Below are positions 50,990 to 58,924 of a DNA stretch of 64,000 bases, piece by piece. Location: assembly GCF_024172185.1 (NCBI RefSeq), contig NZ_JAMZEC010000001.1, forward strand, positions 2,294,001-2,358,000, read 5' to 3'. Position 1 is the stretch's first letter, and the number at the start of each line of letters is the position of its first letter. The stretch comes from Nonomuraea roseoviolacea subsp. carminata (GTDB taxonomy: Bacteria > Actinomycetota > Actinomycetes > Streptosporangiales > Streptosporangiaceae). The notes beneath the pieces were generated by a model. That model made no database searches. It was not told where the DNA came from and saw only the letters and a list, made by a program, of their open reading frames with translations. Both the position numbers and the translations under genes were made by a program.

Positions 50990-53283
50990 GCGTTCTCCTG
51001 AGTGATGACGGCCCGGCCGGGGGCGCCCGCCACCGGGGCGAACTCGACCGTGGTGATCCGTTTGGGTCCGGTGACGGCCACGCGCAGGGTGTCGCCGTCC
51101 CGGGTGGCCACGACGACGGTCACGCCATCGGTGTCGTGGATCTCTGTACGGCTGTCGCCGCCCCCGAAGGCGACCAGCGTGAGCTCGGCCGGCGTGGTCA
51201 CCGTGTCACCGGGGTCGGTGACCGGCAGGAGCGCGCCGTGCCGGACGAACAGCGGGATCTGCTCCAGCGGCTTGGCGACCCGCACGTAACCGGGCCCGGC
51301 CAGCACCTCGCCGGTCCAGTAGTCGACCCACTCCCCGCGCGGCAGGTAGACCTGGCGCGTGCCGTCCGGTGAGGTCATGGGGGCGACGAGCAGGTCGCGC
51401 CCCAGCAGGTACTCCAGGTCGGCCTGCCAGGCGACCGGGTCGTCCGGATGGTCCACGCACAGGGCGCGCATCATGGGGGCGCCGGTCCTGGCCGCCTCGA
51501 CGGCCGCCGCGTAGAGGTAGGGCATGAGCCGGTAGCGCAGCCGCAGCGCCTCGACGGCCCGCTCCTCGACGGCCGGGAACTGCCACGGCTCGCGGCTGGT
51601 GGTGCCGTGCAGGCGCAGCAGCGGCGACAGGGCGCCGAACTGGGTCCAGCGCACGTACAGGTCGTCGGTGGGCCGGCCGGTGAAGCCGCCCGCGTCGTGG
51701 CTCCAGAACGGCACGCCGGACAGGCCGTGCGCGAGCCCGCCGCGCAGCGTGCTGCCCATGGCCGCGTAGCTGGTGTAGGTGTCGCCGCCCCACTGGGCGC
51801 TGTGCCGCTGGCCGCCGAGGTAGGACGAGCGCGCCCAGACCAGGGTGTGGCCGTGGACCTCGCGGGTGACCTCGGCGACGGCGTCGTTGAACAGCAGCGT
51901 GTAGACGTTGTGCAGGTCGGTGCCCGTCATGCCGTTGGCGGCGACGGCGTCGTGCGGCACGCCCTCGGCGAAGTCGGTCTTGAACGCCTGGACGCCCTGG
52001 CGCAGCAGCGGGCGCAGCAGGCCCTGGAACCAGGCGACGGCCTCGGGGTTGGTGAAGTCGACGATGCCGCAGGGCGGGAACGAGCCGTGCCAGCAGTCGG
52101 CGACGTACGCCTCCTCACCCGCCGTTTTCAGGAAATATCCGGCTTCGGCGGCTTCGAGGAAGACGGGGCTGAGGTGGGAGACGTACGGGTTCATCCAGAG
52201 GCAGACCTTGAACCCCATCCCGTCCAGCTCGGCCAGCATCGCCTCCGGGTCCGGGAAGGTCTCCGGATCCCAGCGCAGGTCCGACCAGTGCCCCTCCTTC
52301 TGCCAGTACGTGTCGAGGTGCAGCACGTCGCACGGGATGCCCTTCGCCCTGATCGTGCGCGCCCTGGCCAGCACCCGCTCCTGGCTGTCCACGAAGAACC
52401 CCGAGGAGATCCACGTGCCGAACGCCCACTTCGGCGGCAGTGCCGGGCGGCAGGTCAGCCGGTCGTAGCGGTCGAGCACCTCGGCCGGGGTCGGCCCGGC
52501 CAGCACGTAGTAGTCGAGGACGTCGTCGGGCACGAGGATCTGCACGACGCTGTGGGTGGACTGGCAGACGTCGAACTCGGCCGGGGCGCCGCTGTCGAGC
52601 AGCACGCCGTACCCCCTGCTCGACAGGTACAGAGGCACGTTCTTGTAGGCGCGCTGCGACTCGGCGCCGAAGGCGTCGAAGTTCCACATGACCGGCCGCT
52701 GCCCGCGCTTGTCCAGCGGTGTGAACGACTCGCCGAACCCGGTGAACGCCTCGTCGGGGGCGGCGGCGAGGCTCTCGTGGTAGGCGACGGCGCTTCCGCC
52801 CGCGCTCGACCGGCCGAACGGGAGCGTGCGCAGCCGGCCGCTGATGTCGGTGTGGCCGCGATCCTGCTCGACCAGGGTCCGGCCGGAGGCGTCCACGAAG
52901 CGCAGGTGCCACGGCGTGAGGCTGATCTCGGCCCGGATCGAGCCCGCGTCGATCACGATCGGCTCGCCCGGCGTGACCCCGGCACGGGCCCCTGCGTACG
53001 TGCCGGGGGTCACCAGCGCGACGGCCCGCTCCGAGCGGGGCCGGGCCGACGGGTCCTCCGACAACCGCACCCGGATGACGCCCTCACCGGCCACGCCCAC
53101 CTGGACGACCAGTGCCTCCTCCGCCGTGGTGACCGCCTTCAGCATCACCTCGGCACCGTCGGCCGCGACCAGCTCGGCGGAGGTGACCGCCGACAGGCCG
53201 CCCTCGCCGCGCGTACGCACCGGAAGCTCGGGCGGGTCCGCGACAAAGTACTCGTGCGCGACCAACGGGGGGCGGTAGGGCAT
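50986..53283 (-). CDS. GH31 alpha-xylosidase
   Basis: A 765-residue protein from ATG 53283, with AAGGAG six bases upstream; the longer frame to 53349 lacks support. There is no signal peptide, so it is cytoplasmic. GH31 motifs include WAFGTWISSGFF, FKVCLWMNPYV, the nucleophile Asp in FKTDFAEGVP (YicI-type alpha-xylosidases have KTDFGE here) and WGGDTYTSYAAMGSTLRGGL. It removes xylosyl side chains from imported xyloglucan oligosaccharides. The stop TGA is supplied by the TnpB element; the original stop would have been GCA-TGA overlapping the binding-protein ATG, so the protein still ends in Ala. It is the first gene of cluster B. Confidence 0.88.
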   Translation of the reverse strand: MPYRPPLVAHEYFVADPPELPVRTRGEGGLSAVTSAELVAADGAEVMLKAVTTAEEALVVQVGVAGEGVIRVRLSEDPSARPRSERAVALVTPGTYAGARAGVTPGEPIVIDAGSIRAEISLTPWHLRFVDASGRTLVEQDRGHTDISGRLRTLPFGRSSAGGSAVAYHESLAAAPDEAFTGFGESFTPLDKRGQRPVMWNFDAFGAESQRAYKNVPLYLSSRGYGVLLDSGAPAEFDVCQSTHSVVQILVPDDVLDYYVLAGPTPAEVLDRYDRLTCRPALPPKWAFGTWISSGFFVDSQERVLARARTIRAKGIPCDVLHLDTYWQKEGHWSDLRWDPETFPDPEAMLAELDGMGFKVCLWMNPYVSHLSPVFLEAAEAGYFLKTAGEEAYVADCWHGSFPPCGIVDFTNPEAVAWFQGLLRPLLRQGVQAFKTDFAEGVPHDAVAANGMTGTDLHNVYTLLFNDAVAEVTREVHGHTLVWARSSYLGGQRHSAQWGGDTYTSYAAMGSTLRGGLAHGLSGVPFWSHDAGGFTGRPTDDLYVRWTQFGALSPLLRLHGTTSREPWQFPAVEERAVEALRLRYRLMPYLYAAAVEAARTGAPMMRALCVDHPDDPVAWQADLEYLLGRDLLVAPMTSPDGTRQVYLPRGEWVDYWTGEVLAGPGYVRVAKPLEQIPLFVRHGALLPVTDPGDTVTTPAELTLVAFGGGDSRTEIHDTDGVTVVVATRDGDTLRVAVTGPKRITTVEFAPVAGAPGRAVITQENA

Positions 53284-53318
53284 GGAGGCTCCTTCCAGGG
53301 CTTGCGCCAGCTCGTGGA

Positions 53319-53344
53319 TTAGTTTGGTCTCCATACCAACAAAC
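53319..53344. promoter_or_regulatory. Candidate ROK-type operator upstream of the alpha-xylosidase
   Basis: TTAGTTTGG on the left and CCAACAAAC on the right, with TTGGT/ACCAA inverted arms. The TTAGTTTG half-site is the same as in the operator at 35791-35819. It is 36 bases upstream of the alpha-xylosidase start. This suggests one ROK regulator controls both clusters. The rest of the gap to 53581 shows no gene. Confidence 0.55.
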
Positions 53345-53581
53345 GTCAACGATTCGGCCCGCCCCGACCCTTCCGCGCGACTCCCGCGCCCACCCCCTCT
53401 CCCCGAGGGGCCAACCCTTCCAGGGCCTCATGCCGCTCTTCCCGTTCTTCCGCCTCGCGCGGAGGGCGCGGCTCGCGAGAGGGCGGCGCGGAGGGGCTTG
53501 GCGGCCGCGAAAAGCGGTGGTGCCGGGCGGCGAGGGGCGCCCACACTGTGCGACGGGGCCCGCGACGCGAGAGGCAGCGCC

Positions 53582-54490
53582 ATGATCGAGTTCTACTCGT
53601 CCCAGAGCACCGTCACCGACCCCGGCGACCTGCGCCGGTGGATCGACGCCGTGCCCGCCGACCTGTCCTCGATCCGCGAGGCCGCCGCCCGGCTGGTGTT
53701 CCACTACTGGGCCTACGGCGACATCACCGGCCATGGGATCTCCGCCGACCGGATCGGCGAGATCAACCTGCGCTACGCCGACGCCCTGCTGGCCCGCGCC
53801 GCCGAGCTGGGGCCCGGCTCGCCGCTCGCCCGGCGCGCTCCGGCCGAGCGGGTGGTCGGCTGCTGCCGCGACCACACGGTGATCTTCCTCGCCGTCGCAC
53901 GCCACCACGGCATCGCGGCCCGGGCCAGGTACGGCTTCGCCGACTACCTCATCCCCGGCTGGTGGCTGGACCACATGATCCCCGAGGTGTGGGACCCGGC
54001 GGAGGGACTCTGGCGGCTGGTGGAGCCGGAGTTCGAGGAGGGCTGGACGCCGCCGGGCGAGACGCGGCCGCTCCCGCTCACCGACGTGCCTCGCGACCGG
54101 TTCCTGACCGGGGCGAGGGCCTGGCGGCTGTGCCGGGACGGCCGGGCCGACCCGGAGCGCTTCGTCGTGGCCCCCGGCATCGGGCGGCCGTCGCTGAGGT
54201 CGTGGCCGTACCTCGTGCACAACGTCGTGTTCGACCTGGCAGCCATGAACAAGCAGGAGATGATCAGTTGGGACCTGTGGGGCATGCTCGACTCCCCGCA
54301 CCCGCCGGGCGAGGCGGCGTTCCCCCTCGCCGACGAGCTGGCGGCCCTGCTGGAGGATCCGGCGCTGACGCCGGAGCGGCTGCGGGCGGCCTACGACGAT
54401 CCCGCGCTGCGCGTGCCCCCGGTGATCGCCACGTACGCGCCGCCCGACCACCGCCGCGAGCGCGTCACCCTACGGCCCGCCCGCGACTGA
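53582..54490 (+). CDS. Transglutaminase-like superfamily protein
   Basis: A 302-residue protein from ATG 53582, with a GAGAGG site upstream. The transglutaminase core shows Cys94/Cys95 in VVGCCRDHTVIFLAVARHHGIAAR, His131 in WWLDHMIPEVWD and Asp138, in the right order for a Cys-His-Asp triad. There is no signal peptide or membrane helix. Family members include peptidases and deamidases, and the substrate is not evident. It is a single-gene unit, divergent from the alpha-xylosidase. Confidence 0.8.
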   Translation: MIEFYSSQSTVTDPGDLRRWIDAVPADLSSIREAAARLVFHYWAYGDITGHGISADRIGEINLRYADALLARAAELGPGSPLARRAPAERVVGCCRDHTVIFLAVARHHGIAARARYGFADYLIPGWWLDHMIPEVWDPAEGLWRLVEPEFEEGWTPPGETRPLPLTDVPRDRFLTGARAWRLCRDGRADPERFVVAPGIGRPSLRSWPYLVHNVVFDLAAMNKQEMISWDLWGMLDSPHPPGEAAFPLADELAALLEDPALTPERLRAAYDDPALRVPPVIATYAPPDHRRERVTLRPARD

Positions 54491-54537
54491 CCGCCCACCC
54501 GCCCCGGGCGCGCCGGGGTCAGGGCGCCCTCGGGAGG

Positions 54538-54670
54538 GTGGGCGGCCGAGGCCATGCGGCGCCCAGGGAGAGTGGGCGGCCGAGGCCATGCGGCGCCCAG
54601 GGAGAGTGGGCGGCCGAGGCCATGCGGCGCCCAGGGAGAGTGGGCGGCCGAGGTCATGTGGCGCCTCGGA
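54538..54670. repeat. 34-bp tandem repeat between convergent genes
   Basis: Units start at 54538, 54572, 54606 and 54640, each GTGGGCGGCCGAGGCCATGC plus 14 more bases; the last copy is diverged. Each unit contains TGGGCG and CGCCCA, so it can fold into a small hairpin. 34 bp does not keep a reading frame. It fills the gap between the stops of two convergent genes, where it may end or insulate transcription. Confidence 0.85.
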
Positions 54671-54672
54671 GG

Positions 54673-55230
54673 TCACGAGGCGCCGGCGGGCGAGGACTTG
54701 CTCCTGCGGGCGCGGTAGGCCGCCGCCTTGACCCGGTTGCCGCATTCCTCCATGCCGCACCACTGCCGGTTGCCGGCGCGGGAGCGGTCGACGAAGACGC
54801 GCGTGCACGCGGCGCGCCCGCACTCGCGGACCCGCGACCTCTCCGCCCCGCCCAGCAGACCGACCGCCGCCCGCGCCACCTCGGCGGCGACCGCCTCCAC
54901 CCCGCCGGTGCGCACGACACCGGCGGGCGTCAGGGACATCCGGGCCGGGGCGCCGCCCGTCTCCTCGTTCACCAGGCGCAGGTCGTCGTCGGGCCAGGCG
55001 AGCCCGCGCATGCCGTGGAGCGCCAGCCGGTAGACCGCCTCGCGCAGCGCGCGCACCCGTGCCACGTCGGCGGTGTCGAGGGCGGGCGCCTCGGTGAGCA
55101 CGCCGGCCTCGACAGCCCATCGCGCCAGGTCGGCGGGGGCCTCCAACAGTTCCTCCGGCTCGCTGCGCCGCCATTTCAGCGTGCCGGCGAGGTCCAGCGC
55201 CAGGTTGCCGCTGACGAAGACGAAACTCAC
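54673..55230 (-). CDS. CGNR zinc-finger transcriptional regulator (ABATE domain)
   Basis: A 185-residue protein from GTG 55230. The N-terminal ABATE-like stress domain (SGNLALDLAGTL..) precedes a C-terminal CGNR zinc finger: ECGRAACTRVFVDRSRAGNRQWCGMEECGNRVKAAAYRAR, with all four Cys present. Such proteins are DNA-binding regulators in actinobacteria. It diverges from a DUF664/DinB-like gene, with two inverted repeats between them that probably are its operators. Its 3' end faces the 34-bp repeat. Confidence 0.88.
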   Translation of the reverse strand: MSFVFVSGNLALDLAGTLKWRRSEPEELLEAPADLARWAVEAGVLTEAPALDTADVARVRALREAVYRLALHGMRGLAWPDDDLRLVNEETGGAPARMSLTPAGVVRTGGVEAVAAEVARAAVGLLGGAERSRVRECGRAACTRVFVDRSRAGNRQWCGMEECGNRVKAAAYRARRSKSSPAGAS

Positions 55231-55251
55231 GTCACCATCTTGACAGGTGAC
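55231..55251. promoter_or_regulatory. Inverted repeat 1 in the CGNR divergent promoter
   Basis: GTCACC and GGTGAC arms directly before the CGNR start codon. The arms match the core of the second repeat at 55272-55296, so they are likely two sites for one regulator. Confidence 0.6.
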
Positions 55252-55271
55252 GGCTCGCGGCCGCAATGTTG

Positions 55272-55296
55272 GCGTCACCTGCTCAACAGGTGACGC
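55272..55296. promoter_or_regulatory. Inverted repeat 2 in the CGNR divergent promoter
   Basis: GCGTCACCTG and CAGGTGACGC are perfect 10-bp arms with a 5-base spacer (CTCAA). This is a strong candidate operator placed between the CGNR and DUF664 genes. Confidence 0.75.
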
Positions 55297-55322
55297 GACG
55301 CACCGACGGCCGAGGAGCCGCA

Positions 55323-55811
55323 TTGATCACCGAAGACGACTACCTGTACTTCGCCTGCCGGGCCCTCGACGGCATGCGCGGCATCGTGGAGGGACTGGGC
55401 GACGAGCTGGCCAACCGCAGGCCGTCGATCCCCGGGGCGAACTCGCCGTACGCGCTGCTCACCCACTGCCTGGGCGTGGTCTCGTACTGGGCCGGGGCGC
55501 TGGTCGCGGGACGGGAGGTCGTCCGCGACCGCGACGCCGAGTTCACGAGCGCGGGCCCCGTGCGCCCGCTCCTCGACCGGGCCGCGGCCGTGCGCGACCG
55601 GCTGGCCGAGGACGTGCGGGCCGCCGAGCCGGGCGCCCCGCTGCGCGCCGCCCCGCCGTCCGCCTACCTCGGTCCCGACCGCGAGCTCACCCAGGGCGCC
55701 GCCCTGCTCCACGTCTACGAGGAACTGGCGCAGCACCTCGGCCAGATGGAGGTCCTGCGCGACGCCCTCCTGGCGGAGGACGCCCGCCGGGACGGCGGGA
55801 AGTCCCGATGA
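55323..55811 (+). CDS. DUF664/DinB-like mycothiol-dependent-type protein
   Basis: A 162-residue four-helix protein. The start is TTG 55323, with GAGGAG five bases upstream; earlier in-frame codons run through the operators. Conserved His residues in LLTHCLGVV, LLHVYEELAQHLGQME fit the DinB metal-binding triad. Family members include mycothiol transferases and detoxification enzymes. It overlaps the aminotransferase gene by ATGA, so the two are one operon under the CGNR regulator. Confidence 0.8.
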   Translation: MITEDDYLYFACRALDGMRGIVEGLGDELANRRPSIPGANSPYALLTHCLGVVSYWAGALVAGREVVRDRDAEFTSAGPVRPLLDRAAAVRDRLAEDVRAAEPGAPLRAAPPSAYLGPDRELTQGAALLHVYEELAQHLGQMEVLRDALLAEDARRDGGKSR

Positions 55812-56998
55812 GCGGGGCGTTCGACGTCGTGGACGTCACCCGCCTGCGCTCGGGGCACGGCGTCAAGTGGGGGTCCCTCCCGGCCGGCATCATCGGCGCC
55901 TGGGTGGCCGACATGGACTTCGGGGTGCCGCCGGCCGTCCGCGAGAGCATCGTCCGCGTCGCCGAGCGCGAGGACTTCGGGTATCCGTTCTGGCCCGGGG
56001 AGGACCCGGTGGTCGAGGCGTTCGAGGAGCGCATGGCCGGCCGTCACGGCTGGCGGCCGCGCCCCGGACGGACCCGCGTGTTCACCGACCTCATCCAGAT
56101 CCTCCAGGTCATGATCGAGCACGCCACCGCGCCGGGCGACGGCGTCGCGATCCACGTCCCGTCGTACCCGCCGTTCCTGGCCGCCGTCGCCCGCTCGGGA
56201 CGCCGGATCGTGCCCCTGCCGATGCTGTGGGACGAGACGGGCTGGGGCTTCTCGGCCGAGGGCCTCGCCGACCGGCTGCGCGCACAGGGATGCCGCATGA
56301 TCGTCCTGGTCAACCCGCACAACCCGACCGGCCGCGTCCTGACCCGCGCGGAGCTCTCGGCGGTGGCCGCGGCGGCCGAGGAGCTGGACCTGGTGGTTCT
56401 GGCCGACGAGATCCACGCGGACCTCGTCTTCGCCCCGCATCGGCACGTGCCGTTCGCCTCGCTCGGCGCGGACGCCGCAGCGCGGACGATCACCGCGACC
56501 TCGGCCACCAAGGCGTTCAACATCGCCGGTCTGCGGTGCGCCGTCGCCCACGTCGGGCCGGAGCGCGTCCTGGAGTCGCTGGCCGCGGCCCCGCTGGACT
56601 ACTTCGGCACGCCGAGCGTCCTCAGCCGGGTGGCGACCGTGGCCGCCTGGCGCGAGGGCGGCGCCTGGCTGGACGGCCTCATGCGCACCCTGGACGACAA
56701 CCGGCGCACGCTGGCGGACTGGGCGGCGAGCTCGCCGTGGGACCTGCGCCACCACACGCCGCAGGCCACGTACCTCGGCTGGCTCGACTTCGCCCGCACG
56801 CCGGTGGGGGGCGACTCCCCCGCCGCGTACCTGGAGCGCCACGCGGGGGTGAAGCTCAGCGAGGGGGGCGAGTTCTCGCAGCACACCAGCGTCTCGACCG
56901 CCTCGTTCGCGCGCGTCAACTTCGCGACCAGTCCGGCCAACCTGCGCGAGATCCTCTCCCGCGTCTCGGCCGGCCTGGAGGCGGCCTCCGCGGCCTAG
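55808..56998 (+). CDS. MalY/PatB-type PLP-dependent aminotransferase / C-S lyase
   Basis: A 396-residue fold-type I enzyme. The PLP-binding Lys235 lies in TATSATKAFNIAGLR. VNPHNPTGRVL and the ADEIHADLVF motif (Asp of the cofactor site) are present, as is the N-terminal WVADMDFGVPPAV typical of the MalY/PatB group. These enzymes cleave C-S bonds (cystathionine or S-conjugates) or transaminate. With a DinB-like thiol enzyme upstream, a role in thiol-conjugate breakdown is plausible but inferred. Its stop overlaps the convergent flavoprotein gene by 3 bp. Confidence 0.88.
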   Translation: MSGAFDVVDVTRLRSGHGVKWGSLPAGIIGAWVADMDFGVPPAVRESIVRVAEREDFGYPFWPGEDPVVEAFEERMAGRHGWRPRPGRTRVFTDLIQILQVMIEHATAPGDGVAIHVPSYPPFLAAVARSGRRIVPLPMLWDETGWGFSAEGLADRLRAQGCRMIVLVNPHNPTGRVLTRAELSAVAAAAEELDLVVLADEIHADLVFAPHRHVPFASLGADAAARTITATSATKAFNIAGLRCAVAHVGPERVLESLAAAPLDYFGTPSVLSRVATVAAWREGGAWLDGLMRTLDDNRRTLADWAASSPWDLRHHTPQATYLGWLDFARTPVGGDSPAAYLERHAGVKLSEGGEFSQHTSVSTASFARVNFATSPANLREILSRVSAGLEAASAA

Positions 56999-58398
56999 AT
57001 GCCGATGGCGGCCTCCGGCTGCATGAGCCGGCGGGCCGCCTCGGTGATCGAGCCCGACAGCGACGGGTAGACCGCGAACGTGTGCGCGAGCTGGTCCACG
57101 GTCAGCCGCTGCTGCACCGCCACCGACACCGCGAGGATCAGCTCGGACGCGCGCGGCGCCACCACCACGCCGCCCAGCACGATGCCGGTGTGCGGCCGGC
57201 AGAACAGCTTGACGAAGCCGTCGTTGAAGCCCTGCATCTTGGCCCGCGCGTTGGTCGCGAGCGGCAGCTTGACCACGTTGGCCTCGATCTCGCCGGCCTC
57301 GATGGAGCGCTGCGCCACGCCGACGGCGGCGATCTCGGGGTCGGTGAAGATGTTGGAGGCCACGGTCGCCAGCCGCAGCGGCTGGACGGCCTCGCCGAGC
57401 GCGTGCCACACGGCGATGCGGCCCTGCATGGCCGCCACCGAGGCCAGCATGAGCACGCCGGTGCAGTCGCCCGCCGCGTAGACGCCGGGCGCGGAGGTGC
57501 GCGAGACCTTGTCGACCTTGACGAACCCGCCCCGGTCGAGCTGCACCCCGGCCTCCTCAAGGCCCATGCCGCCGGTGTTGGGCACCATGCCGACCGTCAT
57601 CAGCGCGTGGGAGCCCTCGGCGGTGCGGCCGTCCTCCAGCGTCACCACGACGCCGTCGGCGGTGCGCTTGACGGAGGCGGCGCGGGAGCGGCCCATGACG
57701 TTCATGCCGCGGCGCCGGTAGACCTCTTCGAGCACCTCGGCGCCGTCGGCGTCCTCGTTGGGCATCATGCGGTCGCGGCTGGAGACGAGCGTGACCTCCG
57801 CGCCGAGCGAGCGGTAGGCGCCCGCGAACTCGGCGCCGGTGACGCCCGAGCCGACCACGATGAGGTGCTCGGGCAGCTCCTCCAGGTCGTAGAGCTGGCG
57901 CCAGGTGAGGATGCGCTCGCCGTCGGGCTCGGCGCCGGGCAGGACGCGCGGGGTCGCGCCGGTGGCGACGAGCACCACGTCGGCGCGGATCGTGCGGTCG
58001 CCGGCCTTGACCACCTGCGGGTCGACCAGCCGGCCGCGCGCCTTGATGATCTCCACGCCCTCGGCGGCGACCCGCGCCTCGATGTCGGCCGACTGGGCCT
58101 GGGCCAGCTCCTTGACGCGCTTGTTGACCAGCGGGAGATCCACGGTCGCCGCGCCGATGTCGCCGTCGCCGCCGCCCGAGAAGCCGACGCCCAGCGACGG
58201 GGCGTCGAGCAGCGCCTGCTTGCGCACGGAGGTCGCGATCAGCGTCTTGGACGGCACGCAGTCGGTCAGGACGCACGCCCCGCCGGGCCCGTCCTGCTCG
58301 ACCATCGTGACCTGCGCGCCCAACTGCGCGGCCACCAGAGCTGCCTCGTATCCGCCGGGTCCGCCGCCGATGATCACGATCCTTGTCACGTGTACCAT
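56995..58398 (-). CDS. lpdA: LpdA-type FAD-dependent NAD(P)H quinone reductase
   Basis: A 467-residue flavoprotein of the disulfide reductase family. The FAD motif is IVIIGGGPGGYEAA, the second nucleotide site VVGSGVTGAEFAGAY, and the late FAD motif VYAAGDC. The redox pair CVLTDC is present. The C-terminal His-Glu dyad of lipoamide dehydrogenase is missing: the usual HPTxSE reads YPSLSG. Thus it is not a true lipoamide dehydrogenase but resembles mycobacterial LpdA (Rv3303c), a quinone reductase. The start may be ATG 58398 or GTG 58389, which has a better-spaced GGGAGA. Confidence 0.85.
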   Translation of the reverse strand: MVHVTRIVIIGGGPGGYEAALVAAQLGAQVTMVEQDGPGGACVLTDCVPSKTLIATSVRKQALLDAPSLGVGFSGGGDGDIGAATVDLPLVNKRVKELAQAQSADIEARVAAEGVEIIKARGRLVDPQVVKAGDRTIRADVVLVATGATPRVLPGAEPDGERILTWRQLYDLEELPEHLIVVGSGVTGAEFAGAYRSLGAEVTLVSSRDRMMPNEDADGAEVLEEVYRRRGMNVMGRSRAASVKRTADGVVVTLEDGRTAEGSHALMTVGMVPNTGGMGLEEAGVQLDRGGFVKVDKVSRTSAPGVYAAGDCTGVLMLASVAAMQGRIAVWHALGEAVQPLRLATVASNIFTDPEIAAVGVAQRSIEAGEIEANVVKLPLATNARAKMQGFNDGFVKLFCRPHTGIVLGGVVVAPRASELILAVSVAVQQRLTVDQLAHTFAVYPSLSGSITEAARRLMQPEAAIGI

Positions 58399-58461
58399 TC
58401 TCCCGCATCGTCCGGCCTGCCGACGAACGGGGCGGCCATCGTCGCGCTACCCTTGTGAGCT

Positions 58462-58914
58462 GTGCCTGTCTACGCCGCCTACGGCAGCAACATGGACCCC
58501 GAGCAGATGGCCATGCGCGCCCCGCACTCCCCCGTGCGCGGCGTCGGCTGGCTCCAGGGATGGCGCCTGACGTTCGGCGGTGAGGACATCGGCTGGGAGG
58601 GCGCGCTGTCCACCATCGTCGAGGATCCCGACGAGCATGTCTTCGTGGTCCTGTACGACGTGCCCGAGTGGGACGAGAACTCGCTCGACCAGTGGGAGGG
58701 CGCGGTCCGCGGCCTCTACCACAAGGTCCGGCTGCGGGTGCAGACCCTGGAGGGCGAGCAGGTCGCCTGGTTCTACGTGCTCGACGGTTACGAGGGTGGC
58801 CTGCCCTCCGCCCGCTACCTCGGCATCCTGGCCGACGCGGCGGAGCGGGCGGGGGCGCCCGACGACTACGTCAAGGAGCTGCGCGGGCGCCCCTGCAAGT
58901 CGCTCGGCACATGA
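58462..58914 (+). CDS. Gamma-glutamylcyclotransferase-like protein
   Basis: A 150-residue protein from GTG 58462. The N-terminal YAAYGSNMDPEQM is the diagnostic YGSN substrate loop of the family, followed by FVVLYDVPEWDENSLDQWEG. Members split gamma-glutamyl amines to 5-oxoproline. The specific substrate is unknown. It is a stand-alone gene, divergent from lpdA. Confidence 0.83.
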   Translation: MPVYAAYGSNMDPEQMAMRAPHSPVRGVGWLQGWRLTFGGEDIGWEGALSTIVEDPDEHVFVVLYDVPEWDENSLDQWEGAVRGLYHKVRLRVQTLEGEQVAWFYVLDGYEGGLPSARYLGILADAAERAGAPDDYVKELRGRPCKSLGT

Positions 58915-58924
58915 GCGGGTCCGC

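Noticed and set aside
54538..54670. Possible CRISPR array
   Set aside because: The 34-bp units are directly abutting with no spacers, and no cas genes are nearby.
56995..58398. Annotation as E3 dihydrolipoamide dehydrogenase
   Set aside because: The essential C-terminal His-Glu motif is replaced by YPSLSG.
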